64,000 nucleotides of DNA from Acidimicrobiales bacterium (GCA_034521975.1 JAXHLR010000005.1:186001-250000), one strand, 5' to 3'; counted from the stretch's first letter, positions 42,801 to 55,092 are shown. The notes: generated by a model from the sequence alone, not told the origin. Translations and numbers: made by a program.

Positions 42801-43366
42801 ACATCGCCGCAGTCGGCTACGACCTGTACTGCCAGATGGTCACCGAAGCGGTCGCCGAGCTGAAGGGCGAGACCCCGGACGAACCGGTCGAGATCACCAT
42901 CGACCTGCCGGTGCCGGCCTCGTTGCCCGCCGACTACGTCGCCAAGGAGCAGCTGCGACTCGAGGCCTACCGGCGCCTGGCGGCGGTCACCACCGAGGCC
43001 GAGGTCGACGACATCCGTGCCGAGTGGGAGGACCGCTACGGGCCGGTGCCCCAACCGGCGCTCAACCTGCTCGCGGTCGCAACGCTGCGCGCCGAGTGCG
43101 TGCGCACCGGCGTGACCGAGGTCTCGGTCACGAGCGGGTCGGGGTTCGGCGGACCCAAGCACACCGCCAAGCTCAGCCCGTTACCGCTGTTGCTCAGCCA
43201 GCAGCTGCGCCTCAAGCGGCTGTTCCCCAACTCGGTGTACAAGGAGGACCTCTCGCAGGTGCAGGTGGGGATCAAGGGCGGCACCGACCTCATCGAGGCG
43301 CTGGTGCTGTTCCTGCGCACGATCATCCCGGTCGAGGACCGCGTCGACGAGCCCGTCGGCGGGTGA
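39899..43366 (+). CDS. mfd: Transcription-repair coupling factor
   Basis: DNA translocase that removes RNA polymerase stalled at lesions and recruits UvrA. The 1155-aa chain shows the UvrB-like N-terminal module and the RNAP-interaction domain ([16 protein letters not shown], near 485). The translocase has Walker [12 protein letters not shown] (~630), DEEQRFGV (~730), [10 protein letters not shown] and the TRG/RecG-like [14 protein letters not shown]. The C-terminal autoinhibitory domain follows. The GTG start is three bases after pth. Confidence 0.96.
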   Translation: MPFRSLLEQLRDEPAVVRTLGTPNAVLAVPEAAQAFAVGGLATLGERRPFVVCVPTTADAERLAADLSTFLGPDQVEVFPAWETLPFERVSPSVETMGQRLRVLWHLQDPERAPQVLVAPVRALVQRLGPGAAEVEPVVVGVGDRVDSDDLIEALVASGYRREYQVELRGEVAVRGSIVDVYPSTGGAPIRIDLWGDEVDRLTEFSVADQRSTIDRSEVAIFPARELLPTDEVRDRAAGLVASEPWGREHWERLAEGLVFDGMESWLPWLSEEEQVVLDLLGADAQILLVDPRRMRDRATDLAAEELDLATTLARTWGAIGDDESGDDRFPSLHVPFDRLLGRTEASVSTLTTSPEGPEVPAVDARGWDPVVGDGQRLIDQVSELLAGGHRVVVCADGSGSAERLGHLMADHGVHLASVDPESADSLVPGGYLAVAPLERGFILPELRVAVLSERDLTGRRRAHRVARKRRTDAARFFDDLAPGDHVVHHQHGVARYGGMVKRAIGGVERDYLLLEYRGNDKVYVPSEQIDVVRHYTGGDSPTLSRLGGGEWTKTKARVRSAVQEIAQELVVLYQKRINTPGHGFDPDSPWQAELEDAFPFQETPDQLQAITDVKADMEADQPMDRLVCGDVGFGKTEVAIRAVFKAVQDNKQAAVLVPTTLLAQQHFQTFSERYAGFPIRVEMLSRFLTNAQAKKVVEGIRSGEVDVVIGTHRLLAEDLEFKDLGLLVVDEEQRFGVTHKERIKTLETGVDVLTLTATPIPRTLEMSLTGIRDLTLLHTPPAERQPILTYVGEYDERAVAEAIRRELLREGQVFFVHNRVRDIEQAAAEVRELVPEARVAVAHGQLDEGTLEQVVIDFWEGDYDVLVCTTIIESGIDMPTVNTLVVDRADLLGLGQLHQLRGRVGRAGSRAYAYLFSPKDRSLTEEAYERLKTIGESTDLGAGFKIAMRDLEIRGAGNLLGTGQSGHIAAVGYDLYCQMVTEAVAELKGETPDEPVEITIDLPVPASLPADYVAKEQLRLEAYRRLAAVTTEAEVDDIRAEWEDRYGPVPQPALNLLAVATLRAECVRTGVTEVSVTSGSGFGGPKHTAKLSPLPLLLSQQLRLKRLFPNSVYKEDLSQVQVGIKGGTDLIEALVLFLRTIIPVEDRVDEPVGG

Positions 43367-43406
43367 CTGGTCGCGGCCGGTCCCCGGTCCCTAGCATGCA
43401 CTCCTC

Positions 43407-44449
43407 GTGACCCACCTTCGTTCCATCTCCTCTCTCCTCGCCGCGCTCGTGGCCACCGTCCTGCTCCTCGGCTCCTGCGGGGGCACCTCGGCGGCAGCGG
43501 TGTCGGTCAACGGTGTCGACGTCGACGACAGTGCCTTCCGCGACGAGCTCGACCTGTTGAGCGAGCATCCCGAGTTCGCCCAGGCCGTGTTCGGTGCCAC
43601 CGTGCCCAGCGACGCCAACACCGTCGACACCGCCTTCGCGGCCGAGGTGCTGCGCCTTCGGATCCTCATCGAGCTGGTCGACCAGGCCCACAGCGACCGG
43701 GGTCTCGAGGTCACCGAGGACGACCTCGAAGCGGCCGACGACACCTTCATGGATGAGCTCCGGGTGCTGCTCGACGAGCTCCCCGACGACTACCACGACC
43801 GGTTCCGCACCTGGAACGCCCAGCTCATCAGCCTGCGTGAGGCGCTGGAGGCCGACGCCGCCGAGCGGTCCGACGAGGTCACCGATGCCGAGGTCGAGGC
43901 GTTCTACGACCAGTACCGGGCCATCTTCACCACCGAGGAGGCCTGTGCCCGTCACGTGCTCCTCGACACCGAGGCCGAGGCCGAGGAGGTGATCGCCGAC
44001 CTCGACGACGGCGCGGACTTCGGCGAGGTGGCAAGCGAGCGCTCGGTCGATCCCTCCGCCGAAGCCAATGCCGGCGACCTGGGGTGCACCGGACGGGGAC
44101 AGTACGTCGCCGAGTTCGAGGAGGCGGTGTGGGAGGGTCCGATCGGTGAGCTGCAGGGGCCGATCGAGACCCAGTTCGGGTTCCACGTGATCCTGGTCGA
44201 CAGCAGGGGCCTGCCGAGCTTCGACGAGCTCGAACCCGACATCCGTGCCTTTCTCGAGTCGCCCGAATCTCGCGACGGCCAGCAGCTGTTGAACCTGGAG
44301 ATCCAGCGCCTGACCGCCACCGCCGACGTCGAGGTGAGCTCGCGGTACGGCACCTGGAACCCCACCACCCAGTCGGTCGAACCGCCCGACGGTCCCACCA
44401 CCACCACGCCCGCTCCCGGCGCGGGCGATCCGCTCGGGGTGCCCGAGCC

Positions 44450-44453
<4 letters not shown>
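43407..44453 (+). CDS. Parvulin-type peptidyl-prolyl isomerase lipoprotein (PrsA/SurA-like)
   Basis: 348-aa exported foldase. The signal peptide ends in lipobox LLGSC (C~24). A SurA-N-like helical domain (35-150) follows, then a PPIC parvulin domain (about 170-270) with ARHVLLDTEAEAEE, FGEVASERSVDPSA and GDLGCTGRGQYV. The C-terminus is proline/threonine rich. It is placed between mfd and mazG, a familiar order (mfd-surA-mazG-eno). A TAGCAT box is nine bases before the GTG. It overlaps mazG by four bases. Confidence 0.88.
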
Positions 44454-47177
<2,724 letters not shown>

Positions 47178-47182
47178 GCGCG

Positions 47183-47521
47183 GTGCGCCGCTTTCGCCGC
47201 CTCGCCTGGCCCCTGGTGGCCGTCGTGGTGATCGTCGGCGCGTTGTCGCTGTCGGCGTTCCCGCTGCGCACCCTGTTCGACCAGCGCGACGCCATCGCCT
47301 CCTCCGAGGCCGAGCTCGCCGAGCTCGACGAGCAGGTCACGGCGCTTCAGGCCCGGGTCGAGGCGTTGGACACGCCCGGCGAGATCGAGCGCCTGGCCCG
47401 CGAGCGCTACAACATGGTGCGTCCGGGCGAGGAGCCATACGGCATCCTGCCCGCGGCCCTGCCGCCGCTCGAGGTCCCTCCCGGTTGGCCCTTCACCCCG
47501 GCTCCACCGGCCACCGACTGA
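47183..47521 (+). CDS. Septum formation initiator (FtsB/DivIC family)
   Basis: 112-aa division protein. A short basic N-terminus, one transmembrane helix (about 10-30), an extracytoplasmic coiled coil (ASSEAELAELDEQVTALQARVE) and the family block IERLARERYNMVRPGEEPYGIL are visible. It acts in the FtsQ-FtsL-FtsB complex of the divisome. The GTG at 47183 is six bases after eno; a CTG at 47174 is a less likely start. In many actinobacteria the next gene is DUF501; here ~8.8 kb intervene. Confidence 0.9.
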   Translation: MRRFRRLAWPLVAVVVIVGALSLSAFPLRTLFDQRDAIASSEAELAELDEQVTALQARVEALDTPGEIERLARERYNMVRPGEEPYGILPAALPPLEVPPGWPFTPAPPATD

Positions 47522-47546
47522 CCGTGATGGTCCGCGTCTTGTCGGT

Positions 47547-48497
47547 GTGCCCGTGAGCCATCCCATCGAGGTCGAGGGGCTGGTCCGCCGCTTCGGCGAC
47601 CTGGTCGCGGTCGACGGCATCGACCTGTTCGTCGAGCAGGGCGAGGTGTTCGGCTTCCTCGGACCGAACGGGGCGGGCAAGTCCACCCTGGTGCGCATGC
47701 TCACCACGCTGCTGCGCCCCACCGGCGGTGTCGCCCGAGTTGCCGGCCACGACATCCGGCGCGACGCGGCCGCGGTGCGGCGCTCGATCGGTGTCGCCCT
47801 GCAGGACGCGGCGATCGATCCGCTCATGACCGGAAGCGAGCTGCTGCACCTCCAGTCGGTGTTGCACGGGGTGCCGCGCCGCGTCGCCGAGGAGCGCAGC
47901 GGCGATCTGCTCGAACGGGTCGGACTCACCGCCGCGGCCAACCGGCGGGTCGGCACCTACTCGGGCGGGATGCGCCGGCGCCTCGATCTGGCCTTGTCGC
48001 TGGTGCACGAGCCGATCGTGCTGTTCCTCGACGAGCCCACCACCGGGCTCGACCCCACCAGCCGCATGGCGCTGTGGGAGGAGGTGCGCCGGCTCAACCA
48101 GGAGCACGGCACCACGGTGTTCCTCACCACCCAGTACCTCGAAGAGGCCGACGAGCTGGCAGGACGCATCGCCATCATCGACGACGGCCGGATCGTGCGC
48201 GAGGGGACCCCCAAGCAGCTCAAGGCCGCGGTCGGGGCCCCGACCCTCACCGTCGAGGTCGACCCCGACCATGCCGGCACCGCCACCGAGATCCTGACCC
48301 GGTTCGGCGATCCCCGCCCCGCGACCCCGCCGGTGGTGGCCATCGGACTCGCGGGCGGGGCGCGCGACATGGCCGCGGTCGTCCGGGCCTTCGACGAGGC
48401 CGGCATCGCCCTGGACCACGTGCAGCTCGACTCGCCGAGCCTCGACGACGTGTTCGCCGAAGCCACCGGCCGCCGGCTCGAAGGAGCCGACGGATGA
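47547..48497 (+). CDS. ABC exporter ATP-binding protein (DrrA-like)
   Basis: 316-aa nucleotide-binding subunit. Walker A is GPNGAGKST (near 38), the Q loop VALQDAA, signature TYSGGMRRRLDLA, Walker B VLFLDEPTTGLD and the C-terminal DrrA-type extension ending LDDVFAEATGRRL. Such exporters carry drugs or lipids; the cargo is unknown. It overlaps the next permease by ATGA. A second GTG at 47553 is possible. It begins the block that separates divIC from DUF501. Confidence 0.92.
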   Translation: MPVSHPIEVEGLVRRFGDLVAVDGIDLFVEQGEVFGFLGPNGAGKSTLVRMLTTLLRPTGGVARVAGHDIRRDAAAVRRSIGVALQDAAIDPLMTGSELLHLQSVLHGVPRRVAEERSGDLLERVGLTAAANRRVGTYSGGMRRRLDLALSLVHEPIVLFLDEPTTGLDPTSRMALWEEVRRLNQEHGTTVFLTTQYLEEADELAGRIAIIDDGRIVREGTPKQLKAAVGAPTLTVEVDPDHAGTATEILTRFGDPRPATPPVVAIGLAGGARDMAAVVRAFDEAGIALDHVQLDSPSLDDVFAEATGRRLEGADG

Positions 48498-49309
48498 CCC
48501 TGCCGGCGGCTCCACCCGCCAGGCGCGGTCCGGTGGTGGGGGCTTCGCACGTGCTGGTGCTGTCGCGCCGGGCGGTGCTCGGCTTGTGGCGCCAACCCAA
48601 CATCTGGGCGATGGGAACGCTGTTCCCGCTGCTGATCGCGGCGGTGCAGGCATCGGCGTTCTCGCGGGCGATCGACCTGCCCGGGTTCCCCGAGGTCGAC
48701 TCGTTCCTGCAGTTCGTGCTGCCGGCCACGATCGTGCAGGTGGTGCTCTTCGGGAGCATCAACGCCGGCACCGACCTGGCCCTCGACATCGAGAACGGCT
48801 TCTTCGACCGGCTGGTCGCGGCGCCCACGTCGCGCATCGCCATCCTGCTCGGTCGCATGGCGGGGGCCGCCACCTTGGCGTCGTTGCAGGCCCTGCTCTA
48901 CATCGGCATCTTCTCGGTCTTCGGGGCCCGGGTCGAGGGTGGAGTGCCGGCCATGGTGCTGCTCATGGCCCTGGCGGGATTGCTGGCGGTGGCCATCGGC
49001 GGGCTCGCCTGTGCCGTCGGGTTGCGCACCGGCAAGGCCGAGGCGGTTGGCAACTCGTTCCCGCTGGTGTTCATCTTGTTGTTCATCTCCTCCGCGTTCT
49101 TCCCGGTCGAGCTCATGTCGGGCTGGTACCGCACCGTGGCCGAGCGCAACCCCCTCACCGTGATGATCGACGGTGCCCGCCACCAGGTCATCGTCGGCTT
49201 CGATGTGGGCGAGGCGGCGGCCAGCCTGGCCGTGGCGCTCTCACTCATCGTCGTGTCGTTCTGGCTGGCGACGCGGATGCTGCAGCGGCGGTTGGCGGTC
49301 GCGGCATGA
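48494..49309 (+). CDS. ABC-2 type permease 1 (DrrB-like)
   Basis: 271 aa with six hydrophobic segments. The ABC2 membrane motif is visible as FLQFVLPATIVQVVLFG and NSFPLVFILLFISSAFFPVELM, followed by ERNPLTVMIDGAR. It pairs with the ATPase and permease 2 to make a heteromeric exporter. Start and stop overlap both neighbours in ATGA, so the three genes are one translation unit. Confidence 0.9.
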   Translation: MTLPAAPPARRGPVVGASHVLVLSRRAVLGLWRQPNIWAMGTLFPLLIAAVQASAFSRAIDLPGFPEVDSFLQFVLPATIVQVVLFGSINAGTDLALDIENGFFDRLVAAPTSRIAILLGRMAGAATLASLQALLYIGIFSVFGARVEGGVPAMVLLMALAGLLAVAIGGLACAVGLRTGKAEAVGNSFPLVFILLFISSAFFPVELMSGWYRTVAERNPLTVMIDGARHQVIVGFDVGEAAASLAVALSLIVVSFWLATRMLQRRLAVAA

Positions 49310-50142
49310 CCGAGCGGCTCACCACCGGCGAGGTCACCGGCGAGGGCGCCGCCGCACCGCCCCGCGAGGGACGGGTGGCGAACCCGCTGCTGGTGGCGTT
49401 GCAGATCGCGCTGCGGGGCACCCGCAACACGGTCCGGATCCCCGCGGCCCTGGTCCCCACCGTGGCCATGCCCATGTTCTTCGTGGTGGCCTTCAGCGGG
49501 GCGTTCAGCGCGATCACCGGCATCCGGGGGTTCCCCACCGAGAACATCTTGAGCTGGATGGTGCCCTTCGCCATCTTGCAGGGTGCCTCCTTTGCCGGCA
49601 TGGGCACCGCGTTCAGCACCGCCCGCGACATCGAGGACGGCTTCTACAACCGCCTGCTGCTCGCCCCGACGCGCCGGTGGGCGCTGGTGCTGGGTCCGAT
49701 GATCTTCGCCGGGCTGCGGGCCCTGATCCCGTTCGTGGTGGTGGTGCCGGTCGCTCTCGTCGCGGGCATCTCGGTTCCCGCCGGGCCGGTGGCGCTGGTG
49801 CCGCTCGCGCTCGGGTGTGTGGGGGTCGGTACGGTTGCCGGGCTCTGGGGGCTCGGCATCGCCTATCGGTTCCAGTCCCAGCGGGCGGGCGCCATCGTGC
49901 AGCTCGGCATCTTCTCGGTGATGTTCCTGTCGATCGGGCAGGCACCGCTGGAGGTGATGGAGGGCTGGCTGCACACCGTCGCCCGGGTCAACCCCATGAC
50001 CAACGTGTTGCGCTTCGCCCGCCAGGGGTTCATCGGCGACCTGAGCTGGGCCGACACCTGGCCCGCGCTGGTCGCCTTGGCGCTGGCGGTCGTCGCCCTC
50101 GGCGCCTTCGCGGCCCGTCAGTTCCGCCGCCTCTTCCCGTGA
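49306..50142 (+). CDS. ABC-2 type permease 2 (DrrC-like)
   Basis: 278 aa with an Ala/Gly-rich cytoplasmic start and six hydrophobic segments. [20 protein letters not shown] and [19 protein letters not shown] are homologous in place to the motifs of permease 1. It completes the exporter. The next gene, coxS, has its own promoter-like and ribosome sites 20-45 bp downstream, so the exporter and cox genes may be separate units. Confidence 0.9.
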   Translation: MTERLTTGEVTGEGAAAPPREGRVANPLLVALQIALRGTRNTVRIPAALVPTVAMPMFFVVAFSGAFSAITGIRGFPTENILSWMVPFAILQGASFAGMGTAFSTARDIEDGFYNRLLLAPTRRWALVLGPMIFAGLRALIPFVVVVPVALVAGISVPAGPVALVPLALGCVGVGTVAGLWGLGIAYRFQSQRAGAIVQLGIFSVMFLSIGQAPLEVMEGWLHTVARVNPMTNVLRFARQGFIGDLSWADTWPALVALALAVVALGAFAARQFRRLFP

Positions 50143-50165
50143 GCGCCGAGGTGTTGGCTCGCGCC

Positions 50166-50184
50166 TACACTCGCCGTCGGAGGG
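50166..50184 (+). promoter_or_regulatory. -10 box and ribosome site of the cox cluster
   Basis: TACACT (50166-50171) and a strong GGAGGG (50179-50184) precede the coxS ATG at 50189. The -35 region is poor. It is one of the few perfect Shine-Dalgarno sites in the window. Confidence 0.4.
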
Positions 50185-50188
50185 CTAC

Positions 50189-50704
50189 ATGAACGTCACC
50201 ATCACCGTCAACGGCACCCAGCACAGCGCCGAGGTCGAACCTCGCACGCTGCTCGTCCAGTTCATTCGCGATCAGCTTCGGCTGACCGGCACCAACATCG
50301 GCTGCGACACGTCGTCGTGTGGGGCCTGCACGGTGCTGGTCGATGGCGAGTCGGTGAAGTCCTGCACCGTGTTCGCCGCCCAGGCCGACGATGCCGACAT
50401 CACCACCATCGAAGGTCTCGCCGACGCCGACGGAACGCTGCACCCCATGCAAGAGGCGTTCCGCCAGCACCACGGCCTGCAGTGCGGCTACTGCACGCCG
50501 GGCATGGTCATGGCCGCGGTGTCGCTGCTCGACGAGAACCCCGACCCGACCGAGCGCGAGGTCAGGGTCGGCCTCGAGGGCAACCTGTGCCGCTGCACCG
50601 GCTACCACAACATCGTCAAGGCCGTGCTGGCGGCGGCGTCGGGCGACCCGTCGTCGGAGCCGTCGTTCACCCCGGTCGATCTCACCGCCGGGGGTGGCTC
50701 GTGA
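50189..50704 (+). CDS. coxS: CO-dehydrogenase-type [2Fe-2S] small subunit
   Basis: Electron-transfer subunit of a molybdenum hydroxylase (CO dehydrogenase/xanthine dehydrogenase family), 171 aa. The plant-type cluster ligands are C39, C44, C47 and C59; the proximal cluster ligands are in [11 protein letters not shown] (C99, C102) and NLCRCTGY (C134, C136). The last residues after the second domain form a short Ser/Pro tail. It overlaps coxM by GTGA. No large subunit is present, so the enzyme it serves must be completed from elsewhere, or is lost. Confidence 0.93.
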   Translation: MNVTITVNGTQHSAEVEPRTLLVQFIRDQLRLTGTNIGCDTSSCGACTVLVDGESVKSCTVFAAQADDADITTIEGLADADGTLHPMQEAFRQHHGLQCGYCTPGMVMAAVSLLDENPDPTEREVRVGLEGNLCRCTGYHNIVKAVLAAASGDPSSEPSFTPVDLTAGGGS

Positions 50705-51528
50705 TCCCCGCCACCTTCGACTACGTCCGGGCCGACTCCGCCGAGGCTGCGGTCGCGGCCCTGGCCGAGCACGGCGACGAGGCCAAGCTGCTGGCCGGGG
50801 GCCACTCGCTCATCCCCATGATGAAGCTGCGGCTGGCCGTGCCCGCCGTGCTGGTCGACATCGGGCGTCTGGCCGACCTGTCCTATGTGCGCGACGCCGG
50901 CGACCACGTGGCCGTCGGTGCGCTCACCCGCCACCACGATCTCGAGACCAACGAGCTGTTGCACACCGAGGTGCCGCTGCTGGCCAACGCCGCCCACCAT
51001 GTCGGCGATCCCCAGGTGCGCCATCGGGGCACCATCGGCGGGTCGCTCGCCCACTCCGATCCCGCCGCCGATCTGCCCGCCGTGCTCCTGGCCCTCGACG
51101 CCACCCTGGTGGCCGCCGGCCCCGGTGGGTCCACTCGCGAGATCGCCGCCGCCGACTTCTTCACCGGCTACTTCGAGAGCGCGCTGGGCGACGACGAGCT
51201 GCTCACCGAGATCCGGGTGCCGAAGCTGGCCGGTGTCGGCTGGTCGTTCCAGAAGTTCAACCGGCGCGCCCAGGATTGGGCCATCGTCGGGGTCGCCGCG
51301 GTGCACGGCGAGGGCCGCACCGGCATCGGCCTGGTCAACATGGGGTCGACCCCGTTGCGGGCTGCCGCCACCGAGGCGGCGCTGCGCGACGGTGCCAGCG
51401 TGACCGACGCCGCCGCCATGGCCGACGAGGGCACCGAGCCCTCGGCCGATCTCAACGCGTCGGAGGAGTACCGCCGGCACCTGGCCCGGGTGCTGGTGCG
51501 GCGGGCTCTCGAGGACGCGTCGGGCTGA
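50701..51528 (+). CDS. coxM: CO-dehydrogenase-type FAD-binding medium subunit
   Basis: 275-aa flavoprotein subunit of the same molybdenum hydroxylase. FAD motifs [14 protein letters not shown] (near 36) and [15 protein letters not shown] (near 114) are both intact. The C-terminal CO-dehydrogenase flavoprotein domain is present. The GTG overlaps the coxS stop. The order S-M without L is unusual; downstream there is a broken pirin-like gene instead. Confidence 0.93.
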   Translation: MIPATFDYVRADSAEAAVAALAEHGDEAKLLAGGHSLIPMMKLRLAVPAVLVDIGRLADLSYVRDAGDHVAVGALTRHHDLETNELLHTEVPLLANAAHHVGDPQVRHRGTIGGSLAHSDPAADLPAVLLALDATLVAAGPGGSTREIAAADFFTGYFESALGDDELLTEIRVPKLAGVGWSFQKFNRRAQDWAIVGVAAVHGEGRTGIGLVNMGSTPLRAAATEAALRDGASVTDAAAMADEGTEPSADLNASEEYRRHLARVLVRRALEDASG

Positions 51529-51602
51529 TCGCGCCGTCACCACGTGGCGGGAACAGCGGCGCCTCCCCGGTGGTTGAACTCTGTACCAGCCATGGAGGAC
51601 CG

Positions 51603-51844
51603 ATGGACGCCACCGACACGATCACGATCCGCGCCCCCGAAGACCGGCGGCCAGGCTGGGCCCGGACGAGTCGCTGACGGTGCCCGGCGGCGACCATGTG
51701 CACCTCTTCGTGGCCATGGGTTCGGCCGCGCTGGACGGCCGGGAGATGTCGCGGGGAGCGGCCGCCCGCCTCACGGCGGCCGGACCGGTCGAGCTCACCG
51801 GTGGCCCCGACGGAGCCGAGACACTGATCTGGGTGACGGCGTAG
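51603..51844 (+). pseudogene. Pirin-like gene remnant (internal deletion and frameshift)
   Basis: From the ATG at 51603, a pirin-like N-terminus (TITIRAPEDRRPGW) runs for about 20 codons and hits a stop at 51675-51677. In another frame, ending at the TAG at 51842-51844, there is a pirin-like C-terminus (LGPDESLTVPGGDHVHLFVA, then GAAARLTAAGPVELTGG). The family is normally 230-290 aa, so most of the cupin core is gone. A GGAGG site still precedes the ATG. I read this as a decayed gene; the two pieces are assigned by remembered family pattern only. Confidence 0.6.
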
Positions 51845-51862
51845 GTTCGTGCGGTTGCGCTC

Positions 51863-51868
51863 TACGCT
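51863..51868 (+). promoter_or_regulatory. -10 box before the moxR-type gene
   Basis: TACGCT ends nine bases before the ATG at 51878, directly after the pirin remnant. It may drive the downstream accessory genes independently of coxSM. Confidence 0.35.
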
Positions 51869-51877
51869 GGCGGTGAG

Positions 51878-52825
51878 ATGAGCAACGATCCCGACACCAC
51901 CGCCACCTCGACTTGGGGCGTCCCCGACTCGGTCGACGAGGTCGTCCACGCTCTGGCCGACAACGACTACCTTGCCGACGAGGGTCTGGCCACCGCAGTG
52001 TTCTTGTCGTTGCGCCTGCATCGCCCGTTGCTGCTCGAGGGCGAGGCCGGTGTCGGCAAGACCGAGGTGGCCAAGACCCTGGCCCGCTGGAGCGGCGGCG
52101 AGCTGATCCGGCTGCAGTGCTACGAGGGCATCGACCTCGCCCAGGCCGCCTACGAGTGGGACTACTCGCGGCAGCTGCTGCACCTGCGCACCGCCGAGGC
52201 GACCGGGGCGGCCTCTTCCGCGTCGACCGACGCGCTCGAGGACGAGCTGTACCACGAACGGTTCCTGGTCCGCCGGGCCCTGCTCCGCGCGCTCGATCAC
52301 GGCGATGGACCGCCCCCGGTGCTGTTGATCGACGAGCTCGACCGCGCCGACGACGAGTTCGAGGCCTTCCTGCTCGAGATCCTCTCGGACTACGCCATCA
52401 CCGTGCCCGAGCTGGGCCGGTTCGCGGCCGCGGTGCCGCCGATCGTGGTGATCACCTCCAACCGCACCCGCGACCTGCACGATGCCCTCAAGCGCCGTTG
52501 CCTCTACCACTGGGTCGAGCACCCCGACTTCGACCGCGAGGTCGCGATCGTTGGACTCCGCGCCCCCGAGGTGCCCGACCGCCTCGCCCGCCAGGTCGCG
52601 TCCGCCACCGCCACCATCCGGGACCTGGGGCTCTACAAGCCGCCGGGGGTGGCCGAGACGATCGACTGGGCCTCGGCGCTGGCGCTGCTCGGCCGGGGTG
52701 AGCTCACCGCCGACACGATCGACGCCACGCTCGGCACCGTGCTCAAGTACCGCGAGGACCAGGAACGGGTCCGCACCCACGGACTCGAGGTCCTGGTCAC
52801 CGAGGCCATGGCCCGCCATGGCTGA
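51878..52825 (+). CDS. MoxR/CoxD-type AAA+ ATPase
   Basis: 315-aa AAA+ protein of the MoxR branch used to mature the molybdenum/copper site of CO dehydrogenases (CoxD). Walker A is GEAGVGKTE (near 55-63), Walker B VLLIDELDRADDE and sensor 1 VITSNRTRDLHDALKRRC, an arginine-finger region. The next gene is a VWA protein, the usual MoxR partner, overlapping by eight bases. Its presence supports assembly of a CoxL-like enzyme even though coxL is not here. Confidence 0.9.
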   Translation: MSNDPDTTATSTWGVPDSVDEVVHALADNDYLADEGLATAVFLSLRLHRPLLLEGEAGVGKTEVAKTLARWSGGELIRLQCYEGIDLAQAAYEWDYSRQLLHLRTAEATGAASSASTDALEDELYHERFLVRRALLRALDHGDGPPPVLLIDELDRADDEFEAFLLEILSDYAITVPELGRFAAAVPPIVVITSNRTRDLHDALKRRCLYHWVEHPDFDREVAIVGLRAPEVPDRLARQVASATATIRDLGLYKPPGVAETIDWASALALLGRGELTADTIDATLGTVLKYREDQERVRTHGLEVLVTEAMARHG

Positions 52826-53987
52826 GCTCGACGCCACCGTCGCCGCTGGTCGCGAGGGTGGCCCCGCGAGCGACCCGACCCCCGAACCGGTGGTCGTCGC
52901 CTTCGTCGCCGCCCTGCGCCGAGCGGGGGTCGCCATCCCCGTTGACAGCACGGTCACCTTCTCCGAGGCGCTCGCCGAGGTCGGCGCCACCGACCGCAAC
53001 GCCGTCTACTGGGCCGGTCGGGCCACGCTGGTCACCCGGCCCGAAGACATCGAGCCCTACGACCAGGTCTTCGCCGCCTTCTGGGGCGAGGGCCCCGCCG
53101 CGCTGCTGCGGTCGGCGTCGGCGCCCACCCCCACCACGTTGGTCCTCGACGATACCGACGACGCATCCGAACCACCGACCGACGACGGTGACGACGACGA
53201 GTCCGAGGAGATCCAGGCGGTGCGCTACAGCCCGGCCGAGGTGCTGCGCCACCGCGACTTCGCCGAGTGCAGCGAGGAGGAGCTGGCCGAGGCGCACCGC
53301 CTCATGTCGCTGATGGGCCTCGGTGTCGCCCGCCGGCCGTCGCGCCGGCACCGTCCCACCACCGCCCGCCACGGCCGCCCCGACCTTCGCCGCACCGTCC
53401 GCCAGAGCATGCGCACCGGCGGCGAGACCCTCCGCCGGGCCCACACCAGTCCGAGCGACCGACCCCGCCGGTTGGTGCTGCTGGCCGACATCAGCGGGTC
53501 GATGGAGCCCTACTCCCGCTCGCTGCTGCGGTTCGTGCACGCCGCCGCCACCGGGCGCACCCGTGTCGAGGCGTTCGCCCTCGGGACCCGCCTCACCCGC
53601 CTCACCCGCGAGCTGTCCACCCGCGACCCCGACGCCGCGCTCGAGCGGGTCGGATCCGCGGTCGACGACTGGGCGGGCGGCACCCGCTTGGGCGACATGC
53701 TGGCCGAGTTCAACGACCGCTGGGGGGTTCGGGGCATGGCCCGGGGTGCGGTGGTCGTGATCCTCTCCGACGGCTGGGACCGCGGCGAGCCCGACCAGCT
53801 GGCCGAGCAGATGCAGCGCCTGTCGCGGGTCGCCTACCGGGTGGTGTGGGTCAACCCGCTGAAGGCGACCCCCGGCTACGAGCCCCTGGCCAGGGGCATG
53901 GCCGCTGCGCTGCCCTACGTCGACCGCTTCATCGAGGGCCACTCCCTCGCCGCCCTGGAACACCTCGCCAAGGAGATCGCCGCATGA
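52818..53987 (+). CDS. VWA-domain protein, CoxE family
   Basis: 389-aa partner of the MoxR ATPase. An N-terminal helical region and an acidic low-complexity stretch (about 110-135) lead to the VWA domain near 215, with MIDAS residues DISGSM (~224) and the later SDGWDRGE. RRLVLLADISGSME and VVWVNPLKATPGYEP are typical of CoxE proteins. Thought to act with CoxD in maturing the active site. The stop overlaps the next gene in ATGA. Confidence 0.9.
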   Translation: MAELDATVAAGREGGPASDPTPEPVVVAFVAALRRAGVAIPVDSTVTFSEALAEVGATDRNAVYWAGRATLVTRPEDIEPYDQVFAAFWGEGPAALLRSASAPTPTTLVLDDTDDASEPPTDDGDDDESEEIQAVRYSPAEVLRHRDFAECSEEELAEAHRLMSLMGLGVARRPSRRHRPTTARHGRPDLRRTVRQSMRTGGETLRRAHTSPSDRPRRLVLLADISGSMEPYSRSLLRFVHAAATGRTRVEAFALGTRLTRLTRELSTRDPDAALERVGSAVDDWAGGTRLGDMLAEFNDRWGVRGMARGAVVVILSDGWDRGEPDQLAEQMQRLSRVAYRVVWVNPLKATPGYEPLARGMAAALPYVDRFIEGHSLAALEHLAKEIAA

Positions 53988-54298
53988 AGGAGATCCTCGC
54001 CGACATCGACCGCTGGCGGACCGCCGGCAAGAAGGTGGCCATCGCCCGAGTCGTCGACATCGACGGGTCGGGCCCCCGCCTGCCCGGGGCCGCCATGGCG
54101 GTCAACGAGGACGGAGAGGTCGCCGGTTCGGTGTCGGGCGGCTGCGTCGAGGGGGCGGTGGTGACCGAGGCGCTCGAGATCCTCGAGGGGGCCGAACGGC
54201 GGATCGTCACCTTCGGCTACAGCGACGACGACGCCTTCGCCGTCGGGCTCACCTGTGGCGGCACCGTGCACCTGTTCATCGAGCCCCTGGACTGGTAG
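53984..54298 (+). CDS. XdhC/CoxI N-terminal-domain protein
   Basis: 104-aa protein equal to the first domain of XdhC: VAIARVVDIDGSGPRLPGA, GSVSGGCVEGAVV with the conserved cysteine, and GLTCGGTVHLFIEP. In one-chain XdhC this domain precedes a Rossmann domain; here the two are separate adjacent genes. XdhC-type proteins insert or sulfurate the molybdenum cofactor of hydroxylases. Confidence 0.88.
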   Translation: MKEILADIDRWRTAGKKVAIARVVDIDGSGPRLPGAAMAVNEDGEVAGSVSGGCVEGAVVTEALEILEGAERRIVTFGYSDDDAFAVGLTCGGTVHLFIEPLDW

Positions 54299-54300
54299 TC

Positions 54301-55092
54301 GTGCCCGATTCGGCCATCTACGACACGCTCCACGCCGCCCTCGATGTCGAGGAGCCCGTGGCCCTGGCCACCGTGGTGCAGGGACCCGACACCGGCGCGA
54401 AGCTGCTGGTCGGCCCCGGACGAGACCCGATCGGCAGCCTCGGCGATGCCGACCTCGACCGGGTGGTCGTCCGTGACGCCCTCGGCGAACTGGAGTCGGG
54501 CCGGACCGGGGTCCGCCACTACGGCCCCCACGGCGAAGCCCGCGAGGACGAGGTGTGGGTGTTCATCGAGTCGTTCGCTCCGCCGCCGCAGATGTGGATC
54601 TTCGGCGCGGTCGACTTCACCGCTGCCCTGGCCAAGGTGGCCAAGGTGCTCGGCTACCGGGTGGTGGTCTGCGACGCGCGGTCGGTGTTCGCCACCCCGC
54701 AGCGGTTCCCGATGGCCGACGAGGTGGTCGTGGCCTGGCCCAACGACCTGATCGCCGAGCGCGGCCACGAGCTCGGCCCCCGCGACGCCATCTGCGTGCT
54801 CACCCACGACGCCAAGTTCGACGTGCCCGCCATCGTGGCGGCGCTGCCCACCGCGGTCGGCTACCTGGGGGCCATGGGGTCGCGCCGCACCCACGCCGAC
54901 CGCTGCGAGCGCCTGCGCGAGGAAGGGGTCACCGAGGGCGAGATCGCCCGCATCATGGGTCCCATCGGTCTCGACATCGGTGCTCGCACCCCGGAGGAGA
55001 CCGCGGTGTCGATCGTGGCCGAGATCATCGCCGCGCGGACCGGCCGCGACGCGCCGTCGCTGCGCGACACCAGCGGTGACATCCACCGCTGA
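54301..55092 (+). CDS. XdhC-family protein, Rossmann-domain form (CoxF-like)
   Basis: 263 aa. An XdhC-N-like front part (ALATVVQGPDTGAKLLVG) is followed by the Rossmann half: QMWIFGAVDFTAALAK, VVVCDARSVFATPQRFP and VGYLGAMGSRRTHADR. The GAVD motif replaces the GAGH of classic XdhC, as in the actinobacterial cox-linked branch. Its job is probably cofactor delivery or sulfuration for the hydroxylase. The GTG is two bases after the previous stop. Confidence 0.88.
   Translation: MPDSAIYDTLHAALDVEEPVALATVVQGPDTGAKLLVGPGRDPIGSLGDADLDRVVVRDALGELESGRTGVRHYGPHGEAREDEVWVFIESFAPPPQMWIFGAVDFTAALAKVAKVLGYRVVVCDARSVFATPQRFPMADEVVVAWPNDLIAERGHELGPRDAICVLTHDAKFDVPAIVAALPTAVGYLGAMGSRRTHADRCERLREEGVTEGEIARIMGPIGLDIGARTPEETAVSIVAEIIAARTGRDAPSLRDTSGDIHR

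Noticed and set aside
39911-43162. A 1083-codon open frame on the minus strand opposite mfd
   Set aside because: It is a composition shadow: high GC gives long antisense frames, the translation shows only His/Gly/Leu/Val-rich low-information sequence, and mfd is complete on the other strand.
51544-51876. 110-codon open frame over the pirin remnant
   Set aside because: Its translation is Arg/Pro/Gly shadow sequence; the pirin-like pieces lie in the other two frames.
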